This document shows positions 27,281-35,815 of a stretch of DNA of 64,000 nt, in pieces (position 1 is the first letter of the stretch; each line of letters starts with the position of its first letter). The stretch is taken from assembly GCA_963835685.1 (NCBI GenBank), contig CAWIGI010000010.1, forward strand, positions 62,001 to 126,000. The letters are read 5' to 3'. A model generated the notes under the pieces. It saw only the letters and a list, made by a program, of their open reading frames with translations, ran no database searches and was not told where the DNA came from. The position numbers were made by a program, and so were the translations under genes. The DNA comes from DATAGF01 sp963835685 (GTDB lineage: Bacteria; Actinomycetota; Thermoleophilia; Miltoncostaeales; Miltoncostaeaceae).

Positions 27281-28294
27281 ATGGCGAACCTCCCGAAGAT
27301 CCGCCGAGGCCAGTGGCGCGGGCGGGCGCCCGCGGACGAGCCGCGGGCTGACCGCACCGGGCCCGACGTCCAGCGCCTCGAGGCGCACGGGCTCACGTGG
27401 CTGAATATCGAGTCGCCGACCCAGCTCGAGACCGACTGGCTCGCCGAGCACTACGACTTCCACCCCCTCGACCTCGAGGACGTGCTGTCGCGCCGGCGCC
27501 AGCGGGCGAAGATCGACGAGTACGCCGACTACCTGTTCATCGTCCTGCACTTCCCGCGCTTCGACAAGCGCGCGGGACGGCTGCAGGCGGCGGAGCTGAA
27601 CCTCTTCGTCGCCGAGGACCTCGTGATCACGCTTCCGAACGAGCCCCTGAAGCCGCTGAGCGCGCTCTGGTCGCGCTGCGAGCGCAGCGAGGCCGCGCGG
27701 GACCAGTACATGAGCAAGGGCTCGGGGTTCCTGCTCTACGAGATCGTCAACACGATGTACGACTACTGCTTCCCGATCCTCGACAAGATCGGCTTCAAGC
27801 TCGACTCGATCGAGGACGCCCTGTTCGAGGGCGAGAGCGACGACCTCGTCCGCGACATCTCCAACATCAAGCAGGAGATCATCAACTACCGCCGCATCGT
27901 GAAGCCGCAGCGCACGACGCTGCGCCTGCTCGACCGCAACAGCCAGCGCTTCGCGCCGCAGGACCTCGAGCTCTACTTCGACGACATCGTCAACAAGAGC
28001 GAGCGCATCTGGGACCTGCTCGAGAACTACAAGGAGGTCGCGGAGGCCCTCGAGGCCACCAACGAGTCGGTGATCTCGCACCGCGTCAACGACATCCTGC
28101 GGGCCCTGACCGCGATCAGCGTCATCGTGCTGCCCCTGACCCTGATCGCGAGCGTCTTCGGCATGAACGTGGGCCTGCCGGGCGGCGGGGACCCGATCTC
28201 CGGCGCGTCGGCCACGTTCTGGGCGGTGGTCGGGGTGATGCTCGCGATCCTCATCGGCATGGTGGCCTACTTCCGCTACAAGCGGTGGCTGTGA
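27281..28294 (+). CDS. corA: CorA-family magnesium/divalent cation transporter
   Basis: The 337-aa product has a large soluble N-terminal domain, a long coiled-coil region (ERIWDLLENYKEVAEALEAT), and two C-terminal helices with the CorA signature FGMNVGLPG (residues 293-301) at the end of the first. The C-terminus YFRYKRWL is basic, as usual. CorA pentamers admit Mg2+ and Co2+; Zn2+ export is an alternative for some members. Confidence 0.93.
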   Translation: MANLPKIRRGQWRGRAPADEPRADRTGPDVQRLEAHGLTWLNIESPTQLETDWLAEHYDFHPLDLEDVLSRRRQRAKIDEYADYLFIVLHFPRFDKRAGRLQAAELNLFVAEDLVITLPNEPLKPLSALWSRCERSEAARDQYMSKGSGFLLYEIVNTMYDYCFPILDKIGFKLDSIEDALFEGESDDLVRDISNIKQEIINYRRIVKPQRTTLRLLDRNSQRFAPQDLELYFDDIVNKSERIWDLLENYKEVAEALEATNESVISHRVNDILRALTAISVIVLPLTLIASVFGMNVGLPGGGDPISGASATFWAVVGVMLAILIGMVAYFRYKRWL

Positions 28295-28352
28295 GCTGCT
28301 CCGCCCCTCGGAGGGCGCGCCCCGCCGTCAGGCGGAGCCCGGAGAGGGGCCG

Positions 28353-28874
28353 ATGAGGGACAGTCGCGGCGGCGGCCCCGACATCATGTGGTCGCCCTGG
28401 CGGATGGCGTACATCTCCGCCGAGCACCGGGGGAGCTACGAGGGCGGCGCTGCGTGCGTCTTCTGCGACCTGCCGGCGCAGGACGACGACGCCCGCACGT
28501 ACATCCTCCACCGCGGTGAGCGGGCCTACGTGATCATGAATCTGTACCCCTACAACAACGGCCACCTCATGATCGTCCCCTACGCCCACACCGACACCCT
28601 CGCGGGGCTCGACGAGGCCACCCTCGCGGAGATGATGGCCCTGGCGAAGCGGGCCCAGGCGGTGCTGGAGGACCGGATGCGGCCACAGGGCTTCAACATG
28701 GGCCTCAACCAGGGGCGGGCGGCGGGCGCCGGCATCGCCGACCACGTGCACATGCACCTGCTCCCGCGCTGGGTCGGCGACACGAACTTCATGCCGGCCC
28801 TCGGAGACGTGCGCGTGATGCCGCAGCACCTCGACGAGACCTACGCCCTGCTCGCCGGGGGGTTCGCCGAGTGA
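28353..28874 (+). CDS. HIT-family hydrolase/phosphorylase (Ap4A phosphorylase-like)
   Basis: The 173-aa product begins with IMWSPWRMAYI and CVFCDLP, then TYILHRGERAYVIMNLYPYN and NGHLMIVPYAHT, and ends with the catalytic triad HVHMHLLPRW (HxHxH). The layout matches actinobacterial diadenosine tetraphosphate phosphorylases. The stop overlaps the phosphomutase GTG (28871) by 4 bases. ATG 28353 or ATG 28386 could be the start. Confidence 0.9.
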   Translation: MRDSRGGGPDIMWSPWRMAYISAEHRGSYEGGAACVFCDLPAQDDDARTYILHRGERAYVIMNLYPYNNGHLMIVPYAHTDTLAGLDEATLAEMMALAKRAQAVLEDRMRPQGFNMGLNQGRAAGAGIADHVHMHLLPRWVGDTNFMPALGDVRVMPQHLDETYALLAGGFAE

Positions 28875-30220
28875 CCCTCGACCCGGCGGTCTTCAAGGCC
28901 TACGACATCCGCGGCGTCTATCCGGACGAGATCGACGAGGAGGGCGGCCGGCGGGCCGGCGCGGCCTTCGTGGCGGTCACCGGCGCGAGGCGGATCGCGC
29001 TCGGACACGACGTGCGCCTGTCCTCGCCGTCGATGGCCGAGGCCGTCGCGGAGGGGGCGCTCGCCGCGGGTGCGGACGTCGTGGAGCTCGGGCTCTGCGC
29101 GACCGAGATGCTCTACTTCGCCGTCGCCGACGGCGGCCTCGAGGCCGGCGCATGCGTCACCGCCAGCCACAACCCGCCGCGCTACACGGGCCTCAAGATG
29201 GTCCGCGAGGGGGCGCTGCCCCTGTCCGGGGACTCCGGCATCGCGGAGGTGGGCAGGATCGCCGCCGACGGGCCGCCGGTCGCCGGCACGCCCGGGACGC
29301 GCGAGCGCGAGGAGGGCCTGCTCGGGCGCTACATCGAGCGCTGCATGTCGTTCGTGGACCCCGCGGCCGTGCGCGACCTGCGGGTCGTGATCGACGCCGC
29401 CAACGGCATGGCCGGGCTGTTCATGCCCCCAGCCCTCGAGCGGATCTCCATCGACGCCGTGCCCTTCTTCCTCGACCTCGACGGCACCTTCCCCAACCAC
29501 GAGCCGAACCCGCTCCTGCCGGAGAACCGCGAGTTCGTCATCGGGAAGGTCCGCGACGAGGGCGCCGATCTCGGGATCGCGTTCGACGGCGACGCCGACC
29601 GCTGCTTCTTCATCGACGACGCGGGCGAGTTCGTGCCCGGCGACTTCCTCACGGCCCTGCTCGCGCGCCACCTGCTCGAGCGTGAGGGCCCGGCGACCGT
29701 CGTGTACGACCTGCGCGCCTCGTGGGCCGTGCGCGACACCATCGCGGCGGCGGGCGGCACGCCGGACATGTGGCGCGTCGGCCACGCCTTCATCAAGCGC
29801 CGGATGCGGGAGGTCAACGCCCTCTTCGCCGGCGAGGTCAGCGGCCACTACTACTTCCGCGAGTTCTCGTACGCGGACAGCGGCCTCATCCCCGCGCTCC
29901 TGGTGATGGAGATGATCGCGACCGCCGGGCGGCCCCTGTCGGAGATGGTCGCGGGCTTCCGCGAGCGCTACCACGTCTCGGGCGAGATCAACTCCACCGT
30001 CGAGGACGCCCCGGCGGCCATCCAGCGCCTGCGCGAGCGCTACGCCGACGCCCGCCAGGTCGAGATCGACGGCCTGTCGGTCGAGCACGACGACTGGCAC
30101 TTCAACGTCCGCCCCTCCAACACCGAGCCCCTGCTGCGGCTCAACCTCGAGTCGCTGGTCTCCGAGCAGGACATGGAGCGCCGGCGCGACGAGGTGCTGG
30201 AGGTCATCCGCTCCGGGTGA
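28871..30220 (+). CDS. manB: Phosphomannomutase/phosphoglucomutase
   Basis: The 449-aa product is a four-domain phosphohexomutase. FKAYDIRG is at the N-terminus, the phosphoserine is in CVTASHNPPRYTGLK, the Mg loop is AFDGDADRCFF, the sugar loop is LFAGEVSGHYYF, and the phosphate site is FNVRPSNTEPLLRLN. Mannose or glucose specificity cannot be decided. Coupled to the HIT gene upstream and the ABC gene downstream by 3-4 base overlaps. Confidence 0.93.
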   Translation: MTLDPAVFKAYDIRGVYPDEIDEEGGRRAGAAFVAVTGARRIALGHDVRLSSPSMAEAVAEGALAAGADVVELGLCATEMLYFAVADGGLEAGACVTASHNPPRYTGLKMVREGALPLSGDSGIAEVGRIAADGPPVAGTPGTREREEGLLGRYIERCMSFVDPAAVRDLRVVIDAANGMAGLFMPPALERISIDAVPFFLDLDGTFPNHEPNPLLPENREFVIGKVRDEGADLGIAFDGDADRCFFIDDAGEFVPGDFLTALLARHLLEREGPATVVYDLRASWAVRDTIAAAGGTPDMWRVGHAFIKRRMREVNALFAGEVSGHYYFREFSYADSGLIPALLVMEMIATAGRPLSEMVAGFRERYHVSGEINSTVEDAPAAIQRLRERYADARQVEIDGLSVEHDDWHFNVRPSNTEPLLRLNLESLVSEQDMERRRDEVLEVIRSG

Positions 30221-30824
30221 CCGGCGCGACAGACCTCCAGCCCCTCGTCGCGGCCGACGGCCTGGAGGTCCGGTATCACGGGGGTCCCGATCCGGCCGTG
30301 CGCGGCGTCTCGCTCCGCCTCGGCGCCGGTGAGGGGCTGCTGGTGAGCGGACCGTCCGGAGCCGGCAAGACGAGCCTGCTGCGGGGCCTGCTCGGCCTCG
30401 TGCCGCTCGCCGGGGAGGTGCGGGTGCCCGGCCGGGTCGGATACGGGCCCCAGGGTGGCGGCTTCGCCTCGGGCATGCGCGTCGACGAGGCCGTCCGGAT
30501 GATCGCCGGCGCTCCGCGGGGCGTCATCCGCGACGCGCGACGGCCGAGGACGCGCTGGGCCGCGCGGGCCTCCAGTTCGTGACCCGCTGGCGCACCCACA
30601 GCCTCGACGCCGAGGGCTGGCGGCGCCTCAGCCTCGCGCTCGCCATCGCCGGCGACCCCTCGCTGGTCGTCCTCGACGACCCCTGGGTGCTCCGGGACAC
30701 CCTGAGGGAGATCGCCCGGGCCCGCGAGCGCGGCGCCGCGGTGCTGGCCGCCTCGTCGCGCCCGGCGGGCCTCGCCCCGGCTCTGGGTCGCCGCCTCGAC
30801 ATGGCCGGCGGGGCGCCGCGGTGA
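30217..30824 (+). pseudogene. Small ABC-transporter ATP-binding protein, frameshift and degenerate motifs
   Basis: GTG 30217 overlaps the mutase stop. Walker A is clear (VSGPSGAGKTSLL). Near 30526-30546 an extra two bases (a CG repeat) move the sense to another frame, which continues TAEDALGRAGLQFVTRW, EGWRRLSLALAIAGDPSLVV, LDDPW. The signature (normally LSGGQ) is EGWRRLS and the Walker B Glu position reads DDPW, so even when repaired it is atypical and possibly weak in ATP hydrolysis. Length about 202 aa. It is paired with the permease gene that follows. Confidence 0.7.
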
Positions 30825-31636
30825 GCCGCGCCGCCCGGCTCGCCTGGGGGCAGCTCCTGCGCCTGTCCCGGCGGCCCTGGCTGCGGGCGGCCGCCGGCGC
30901 GGGCGTCGTCGCGGCGGCCGTCGTCGCGGCGGTGGCCGCCGCCGACTCCGGCCTCGCGCGGGAGGACGCCCTGCGCAGCGGCGGTGCCTCGCTCCTGCTG
31001 CTGGGCGGGCTCGTCGTCGCGGTGCCCCTCGGCGCCGGCGCCCTCAACCGGGACGCCGCCTCGGGCCACCTCGGCCTGCTCGTGGGATCGGGCGCGTCGC
31101 GCGCGGAGGTCGCCGCCGCCGCCTGCGGCGCCCGGATCGCGGCCCTCGCCGCGATCCTCGCCGCCTGGGGGCTGGCCCTCCAGGCGGGGAGCCTGGCGCT
31201 CGGGCTGGGGCTCGACGGGCCCCTGGCGGTCCACGCCCTGGCGGTGGCCGTGGGCCTGCTGCTGACGCTCCTCGCGGCCGCGGCGGCGAGCTCGGTGGTC
31301 GGCCCGGTCGCGGCCGGCGCGTTCGGCCTCGTGGTCTTCATCGCGGCCCAGGCGGCGGTCAACCTGAAGGCGGCCGCCGACCAGGACCTCATCGGCACCG
31401 CCGACGCCGCGGTCGGCGCGCTGTACTACGTGGCGCCCCGCGCCATCGTCTCGCCGATGATCTCGGAGCTCCAGGGGCGCGACCAGGGCGGGCCGGCGGC
31501 GCCGTCGCTCGAGATCAACGACAACCTGGTGCTGGTGCCGGCGTCCGGCTGGGGCAGCGTCGCCTGGACGCTCGCGTGGTGCGCGCTGCTGTCGATCGCC
31601 TGTGTCGGGGGTCTGCGCAGGCGCCCGTTGCCTTGA
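30821..31636 (+). CDS. ABC-2-like permease
   Basis: The 271-aa product has about six hydrophobic helices (near 22-45, 55-75, 96-130, 135-165, 170-190 and 245-263) and no signal peptide. Its GTG overlaps the ATP-binding gene by 4 bases. Together they would form a small exporter of unknown substrate. PRAIVSPMISELQGR and the IND-rich segment before the last helix form an extracytoplasmic loop. Confidence 0.78.
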   Translation: MSRAARLAWGQLLRLSRRPWLRAAAGAGVVAAAVVAAVAAADSGLAREDALRSGGASLLLLGGLVVAVPLGAGALNRDAASGHLGLLVGSGASRAEVAAAACGARIAALAAILAAWGLALQAGSLALGLGLDGPLAVHALAVAVGLLLTLLAAAAASSVVGPVAAGAFGLVVFIAAQAAVNLKAAADQDLIGTADAAVGALYYVAPRAIVSPMISELQGRDQGGPAAPSLEINDNLVLVPASGWGSVAWTLAWCALLSIACVGGLRRRPLP

Positions 31637-31690
31637 CGCGCACGGAGGGGCGGTGAAGGGTGGTCGCTCGGGCGACGAAAGGGGGCGGCG

Positions 31691-32590
31691 GTGCGCAGCG
31701 ACGTCGAGTTCGACGCTGATGGTGTGACGCTCCGGGGGTGGCTCTACGTCCCCGACGGCGCGAGCGGGCCGGTGCCGACGGTCGTGATGGCCCACGGCTT
31801 CTCGGCCGTGAAGGAGATGTACCTCGACCGCTTCGCCGAGGCCTTCGCAGCGGCGGGGCTGGGGGCGCTGGTCTACGACCACCGGAACTTCGGCGCCAGC
31901 GACGGCGAGCCGCGGCTGGAGATCGACCCCTGGGAGCAGGTGCGCGACTACCGGGACGCGATCAGCTACGCGCAGACCCGGCCCGAGGTCAACGCCGAGC
32001 GGATCGGGGTCTGGGGGTCGAGCTACTCGGCCGGGCACGTCATCGTCGTCGGCGCCATCGACCGCCGGGTGAGCTGCGTGGCGTGCCAGGTGCCGCTGAT
32101 CAGCGGCCACCGCAACTCCCGGCGCATCGTCCGCTCCGACTTCATCGCGGCGGTCGGGGGGATGTTCGACGCCGATCGCGCCGCCCGCTACGCGGGCGAG
32201 CCACCGGTGATGATCCCGGTGGTCAACGAGGACCCGCTGGCCCCGTCGGCGCTGCCCACGCCGGACTCGTACGAGTGGTTCACCACGACCGGGCAGACGC
32301 GGGCCCCCTCGTGGCGGAACGAGGTGACGCTGCGCAGCGTGGAGATGTTCTGGGAGTACGAGCCCGGCGCCTACATCGCCTGGATCTCCCCGACGCCGTT
32401 CCTCATGGTGGTCGCGGCGAAGGACCACCTGACGGTCTCCGACCTGGCCATCGAGGCCTACGAGCGGGCGCTCGAGCCCAAGCGGCTCGTCGTGCTCCCG
32501 GGCGCGCACTTCGACGCCTACACGGACGCCTTCGACGATGCCGCGGGCGCCGCGGCCGGCTGGTTCACGCAGCACCTGCTCGGCGGCTGA
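31691..32590 (+). CDS. α/β-hydrolase (dienelactone hydrolase/acetyl-esterase-like)
   Basis: The 299-aa product has the oxyanion-hole strand VVMAHGFSAVKE, VYDHRNFGASDG, and the nucleophile elbow IGVWGSSYSAGH, with the Ser in the G-x-S-x-x-G context. Near the C-terminus MVVAAKDHLTV supplies the Asp and PGAHFDAY the His. No signal peptide. Substrate unknown; polyester or peptide ester are options. Confidence 0.85.
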   Translation: MRSDVEFDADGVTLRGWLYVPDGASGPVPTVVMAHGFSAVKEMYLDRFAEAFAAAGLGALVYDHRNFGASDGEPRLEIDPWEQVRDYRDAISYAQTRPEVNAERIGVWGSSYSAGHVIVVGAIDRRVSCVACQVPLISGHRNSRRIVRSDFIAAVGGMFDADRAARYAGEPPVMIPVVNEDPLAPSALPTPDSYEWFTTTGQTRAPSWRNEVTLRSVEMFWEYEPGAYIAWISPTPFLMVVAAKDHLTVSDLAIEAYERALEPKRLVVLPGAHFDAYTDAFDDAAGAAAGWFTQHLLGG

Positions 32591-32603
32591 CGGCAGGGCG
32601 GGG

Positions 32604-32921
32604 TCAGGGGATCGCGTCGTCCAGGGGCCGGCGCCCGGCGTAGCCGGCGTCGGTCTCGTGCCACCACTCGATCCGCTCCTCGCCCACCCGCCAGCAGAGG
32701 TAGACCTCCCGGCCCTCGCGGAGGGCCGGGAAGTCGCAGATGCCGGTGTCGAGGTCCCGCACGATCACGCCCCAGCGCTCGATCCGGGCGAGTCCGGCGG
32801 TGAACCGCAGGGCCGCCTCGGCGAAGACGCGGCCGTCCGCGCCGCCGCCGTTGCCCTCGGCGACGCCGCGCAGCCGCGCGGCGCGCTCGCGGTCGGCCAT
32901 GACCTCGCGGGCCGCCCGCAT
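32604..32921 (-). CDS. DUF2203-like protein, N-terminus uncertain
   Basis: The C-terminal part, RWGVIVRDLDTGICDFPALR with CWRVGEERIEWWHETDAGYA, is the DUF2203 signature. ATG 32921 is the first normal start codon, but family-like sequence (RFYTVAEASAVIEALGALIA) continues upstream to about 32984 in the same frame, without ATG, GTG or TTG before mqnE coding sequence. Either a rare start codon is used, or the start was lost or misread. About 105 aa from ATG. Function unknown. Confidence 0.75.
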   Translation of the reverse strand: MRAAREVMADRERAARLRGVAEGNGGGADGRVFAEAALRFTAGLARIERWGVIVRDLDTGICDFPALREGREVYLCWRVGEERIEWWHETDAGYAGRRPLDDAIP

Positions 32922-32985
32922 CTCGGCGATCAGGGCGCCGAGCGCCTCGATGACCGCCGAGGCCTCCGCGACGGTGTAGAAGCGC

Positions 32986-34071
32986 TTAGGCGACGACCTC
33001 GTCGCGCCGGACGGGGCGGTAGAGCGTGTCGCGCTCCACCGGGACCTTGCCGCCCGCGCGGATCAGGGTCTCCATCCGCTCCTGCGAGAGCCCCAGCGGC
33101 GTCTGAACCGTCGTGGCGTGCGCGATGCGCTCCTCGGTGAGCGTGCCCGAGAGGTCGTCCAGGCCGAAGCAGAGGGCCTCCGAGGTGATCTCCTCGCCGA
33201 GCATCACCCAGTGGCCCTTGACGTGCGGGAACGAGTCCAGGAGCAGGCGCGCGACGGCGATCGTGCGCAGCTTCTCCTCGCGCGTGGGCCCGGGCAGGTA
33301 GGCGAAGTCGGTGTTGCCGGGCAGGAAGGGCAGGGGGATGAAGGCCTGGAAGCCGCCCGTCTCGTCCTGCAGGTCGCGGAGCCGGGACATGTGGTCAACC
33401 TGCTCCTCCGGGGTCTCGAAGTGGCCGAAGAGCAGGGTGGCGTTCGTCCTCAGCCCCTGGCGGTGCGCCTCGCGGTGGACGGCGAGCCACGTCTCCGCCG
33501 GCACCTTGCGGTCGGCGATGATCCTGCGCACGCGCGGGCTGAAGACCTCCGCCCCACCGCCCGGCATCGTGTCGTGCCCGGCCGCCCGCAGCCGCCGCAG
33601 GGCCTCGCCGCTGGAGACCTTCGCCAGGCGGGCGACGAAGTCCACCTCGACCGCGGTCAGCGCGGTCAGCGCGACGTGCGGCAGCGTCGCCTTCAGCTCG
33701 GTGAACAGCTCCTCGTAGTACGGGAGGTCGTACTCCTTGGTCATGCCGCCGACGATGTGGAGCTCGGTGATGCCGAGCTCGGCGAGCTGCGCCGCCCGGT
33801 CGACGAGCTGCTCGACGCTGTAGGCGTAGGCCCGCTCGTCCTTCTCGGTCCAGACGGCGAAGGCGCAGAAGCCGCACCCGACCACGCAGATGTTGGTCGG
33901 GTTGAGGTGGGCGTTGACGTTGTAGGTCACGTCGTCGCCGTAGCGGCGCCGCACGACCGCGTCGGCCGCCGCGCCCAGCTCGGCGAGCGGGGCCTGCCGG
34001 TAGAGGGCGACGGCCTCGTCCGGCGTGATCCGCCCTCCGTCGGCGGCGCGGGCGAGGATGGCGTCGGTCAT
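32986..34071 (-). CDS. mqnE: Aminofutalosine synthase MqnE (radical SAM)
   Basis: MqnE makes aminodeoxyfutalosine in the futalosine route to menaquinone. The 361-aa product has the radical-SAM cluster C62-x3-C66-x2-C69 in NICVVGCGFCAF, NVNAHLNPTN before it, HIVGGMTKEYDL, HDTMPGGGAEVFSPRVRR, and LRDLQDETGGFQAFIPLPF, close to characterised MqnE. ATG 34071 is chosen over 34107. It ends next to the DUF2203 gene. Other mqn genes are not seen here, apart from a possible prenyltransferase at 48.6 kb. Confidence 0.92.
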   Translation of the reverse strand: MTDAILARAADGGRITPDEAVALYRQAPLAELGAAADAVVRRRYGDDVTYNVNAHLNPTNICVVGCGFCAFAVWTEKDERAYAYSVEQLVDRAAQLAELGITELHIVGGMTKEYDLPYYEELFTELKATLPHVALTALTAVEVDFVARLAKVSSGEALRRLRAAGHDTMPGGGAEVFSPRVRRIIADRKVPAETWLAVHREAHRQGLRTNATLLFGHFETPEEQVDHMSRLRDLQDETGGFQAFIPLPFLPGNTDFAYLPGPTREEKLRTIAVARLLLDSFPHVKGHWVMLGEEITSEALCFGLDDLSGTLTEERIAHATTVQTPLGLSQERMETLIRAGGKVPVERDTLYRPVRRDEVVA

Positions 34072-34115
34072 CGAGGGCGAGGTTATCAGGGGCTCCCCCC
34101 ACCTCACGCGCTAGG

Positions 34116-34700
34116 GTGGGCGCGGTGCCCGAGCATGCGCTGAAGGAGTGGGCGGTGACCGTCGCGGCCCTCGCGGCCGGCGACCAGGTGCTGATCGTCC
34201 GCAAGGGCGGCATCGGCGAGAAGCGCTTCGAGCTGCCCCATCCGCGCTTCTACCTCTTCCCCACGTACGCGCACCAGCGCCCCGAGCTCGTGAAGCCCGT
34301 CGGGCGCGAGCGCTTCGGCGACCCGCTGGCGCAGCGCGACGAGCCCGAGCGGCTCCCGCTGCCCGCCTACGCCGAGCTGCACTCGGCGCACCCGGTCGCC
34401 GATCCCGAGGCGCTCGCGGCGATCGACGCGCTGCACATCCTGGCGCCCTCGTACGCCGAGGAGCGCCTGCGCTGGCGCCGAGTGCACCCGCTCTGGGCGG
34501 CCGTGCTGCGCGTCTGGAGCCTGCCGGCCCCCCCGATGCTCGAGGACGCGTCGCGCTACGGGGGGTGCGTGAGCTGGGTGGAGCTCCCGGCGGCCGTGGG
34601 CGCCCCGGCCGAGCGGCGGCCCGCCCTCGACGACGAGGCCTTCGCGGAGGCCGCGGGGGCGGTCGAGGAGGCGCTGGCCTCGGCCGGGGCCGCCCGCTGA
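34116..34700 (+). CDS. DUF1802 family protein
   Basis: The 194-aa product has ALKEWAVTVAALAAGDQVLI with RKGGIGE, FELPHPRFYLFPTYAHQRPE and LSxAHPV-like ELHSAHPV, features of DUF1802. No membrane segment. Function unknown. It starts a tight plus-strand run: its stop overlaps the next ATG (TGATG). Confidence 0.85.
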   Translation: MGAVPEHALKEWAVTVAALAAGDQVLIVRKGGIGEKRFELPHPRFYLFPTYAHQRPELVKPVGRERFGDPLAQRDEPERLPLPAYAELHSAHPVADPEALAAIDALHILAPSYAEERLRWRRVHPLWAAVLRVWSLPAPPMLEDASRYGGCVSWVELPAAVGAPAERRPALDDEAFAEAAGAVEEALASAGAAR

Positions 34701-34999
34701 TGCGGGCCCACGTCCTCGTCTGCCGCGGGCCGGACTGCTCGTCGCGCGGGGGGCAGGAGGTCTACACGGCGGTGGCCTGGGAGATCGAGCGCCAGGGCCT
34801 GTCGGACGAGGTCGTCCAGACCCAGTGCGGCTGCGTGGGGCCGCTCTGCGGCGGCGGCCCGGTGGTCTGCTGCTACCCCACCGGCGCCTGGTACGCCCCG
34901 GTGGCGCCCGGCGACGTGGCCGAGATCGTGGAGCGCGACCTCGGGCGCGGCGAGGCCGCCCGCGACCTGGTCGCGATCCGCCTCGAGGGAGCGGCGTGA
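34700..34999 (+). CDS. Thioredoxin-fold 2Fe-2S ferredoxin
   Basis: The 99-aa product has HVLVCRGPDCSSRGGQEVY and TQCGCVGPLCGGGPVVCCYP, a spread of Cys typical of the (2Fe-2S) ferredoxin-like/NuoE-type thioredoxin fold, where C-x4-C and C-x3-C hold a cluster. The PTGAWYAPV tail is also family-like. ATG 34700 overlaps the DUF1802 stop, so translation is coupled. Its redox partner is unknown. Confidence 0.85.
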   Translation: MRAHVLVCRGPDCSSRGGQEVYTAVAWEIERQGLSDEVVQTQCGCVGPLCGGGPVVCCYPTGAWYAPVAPGDVAEIVERDLGRGEAARDLVAIRLEGAA

Positions 35000-35322
35000 A
35001 CCACACGGACGCGTTCGACGAGATGCTCGCCGAGCAGCCCTCGGACTGGACCACCTTCGAGGTCTTCGTCACGCTCGACGACCCGCTGCGGCTGAACGAG
35101 GCCCGCGTGTCCCTGGCGCGGGCCAACGCCCGGCCGCTGAGGGTCCCGGCGGACCACGACTTCGAGATCACCGTGGCGAACACGCACGGCCACGGAGCCC
35201 GGGCGGGCGTCGTGCGCTCGGCGCTGCGCATCCTCGACGACCGCGCGATCACCGGCCGCACCTGGGCCGGCGCCACCCGCACCCTCGTCAGGCCCGCCCC
35301 GCCCCACCGCTTCGGCCCCTAG
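34996..35322 (+). CDS. Hypothetical protein in the DUF1802-ferredoxin operon
   Basis: GTG 34996 overlaps the ferredoxin stop by 4 bases. The 108-aa product has an N-terminal acidic segment (AFDEMLAEQPSDWTTFEVFV) and FEITVANTHGHGARAGVVRSA. I do not recognise a family. Coupled position and codon use like its neighbours support a real gene. Confidence 0.6.
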   Translation: MNHTDAFDEMLAEQPSDWTTFEVFVTLDDPLRLNEARVSLARANARPLRVPADHDFEITVANTHGHGARAGVVRSALRILDDRAITGRTWAGATRTLVRPAPPHRFGP

Positions 35323-35338
35323 GACCTCCGGCGCGGGG

Positions 35339-35788
35339 ATGGGCATGTACCGCGACGAGGACGACCTGCAGCTCCTCGCCGAGCTCGCCGGGGTGCTCGA
35401 CCAGACCGTGACCGGCGCCGGGCTCTCACAGGGCCCGTACCTGGTGCTGCGCGAGCTGGTCGCCCACCCGGGCGCCAACGCCGTCACCGAGCTGGCGGAG
35501 CGGCTCGGGGGCGGGCCGGACGAGGTCGCCGCGCTCTGCGGCCGCCTGGTCGAGGCCGGGCTCGCCGAGGCGCGGCCGAACGGCGTCCAGGTCACGACGG
35601 AGGGCGCCGAGACGGCGGCGGCCCTGGAGGAGCGCGCGAACGAGGCGATGCTCGCCTACGTGATGGAGCGGCCCCACACGGCGACCGTCTACGGCCTCGT
35701 CGCCGCCATGCAGAGCGGGCGCTTCACCGTCGAGGACCTGCTGCGCTTCATCGCCGAGGGCCCGAGCGACGGCGACGAGGAGTCGTGA
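35339..35788 (+). CDS. MarR-like transcriptional regulator
   Basis: The 149-aa product shows a winged-helix arrangement: YLVLRELVAHPGANAVTELA, ERLGGGPDEVAALCGRLVEA (recognition helix), GLAEARPNGVQVTTEGAETA (wing), then helices for dimerisation. It fits the MarR group but is diverged. It lies 16 bases after the previous gene and may regulate that operon. Confidence 0.7.
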   Translation: MGMYRDEDDLQLLAELAGVLDQTVTGAGLSQGPYLVLRELVAHPGANAVTELAERLGGGPDEVAALCGRLVEAGLAEARPNGVQVTTEGAETAAALEERANEAMLAYVMERPHTATVYGLVAAMQSGRFTVEDLLRFIAEGPSDGDEES

Positions 35789-35815
35789 CCGCCGCGGCGT
35801 GACCGGGAGAGCCGG

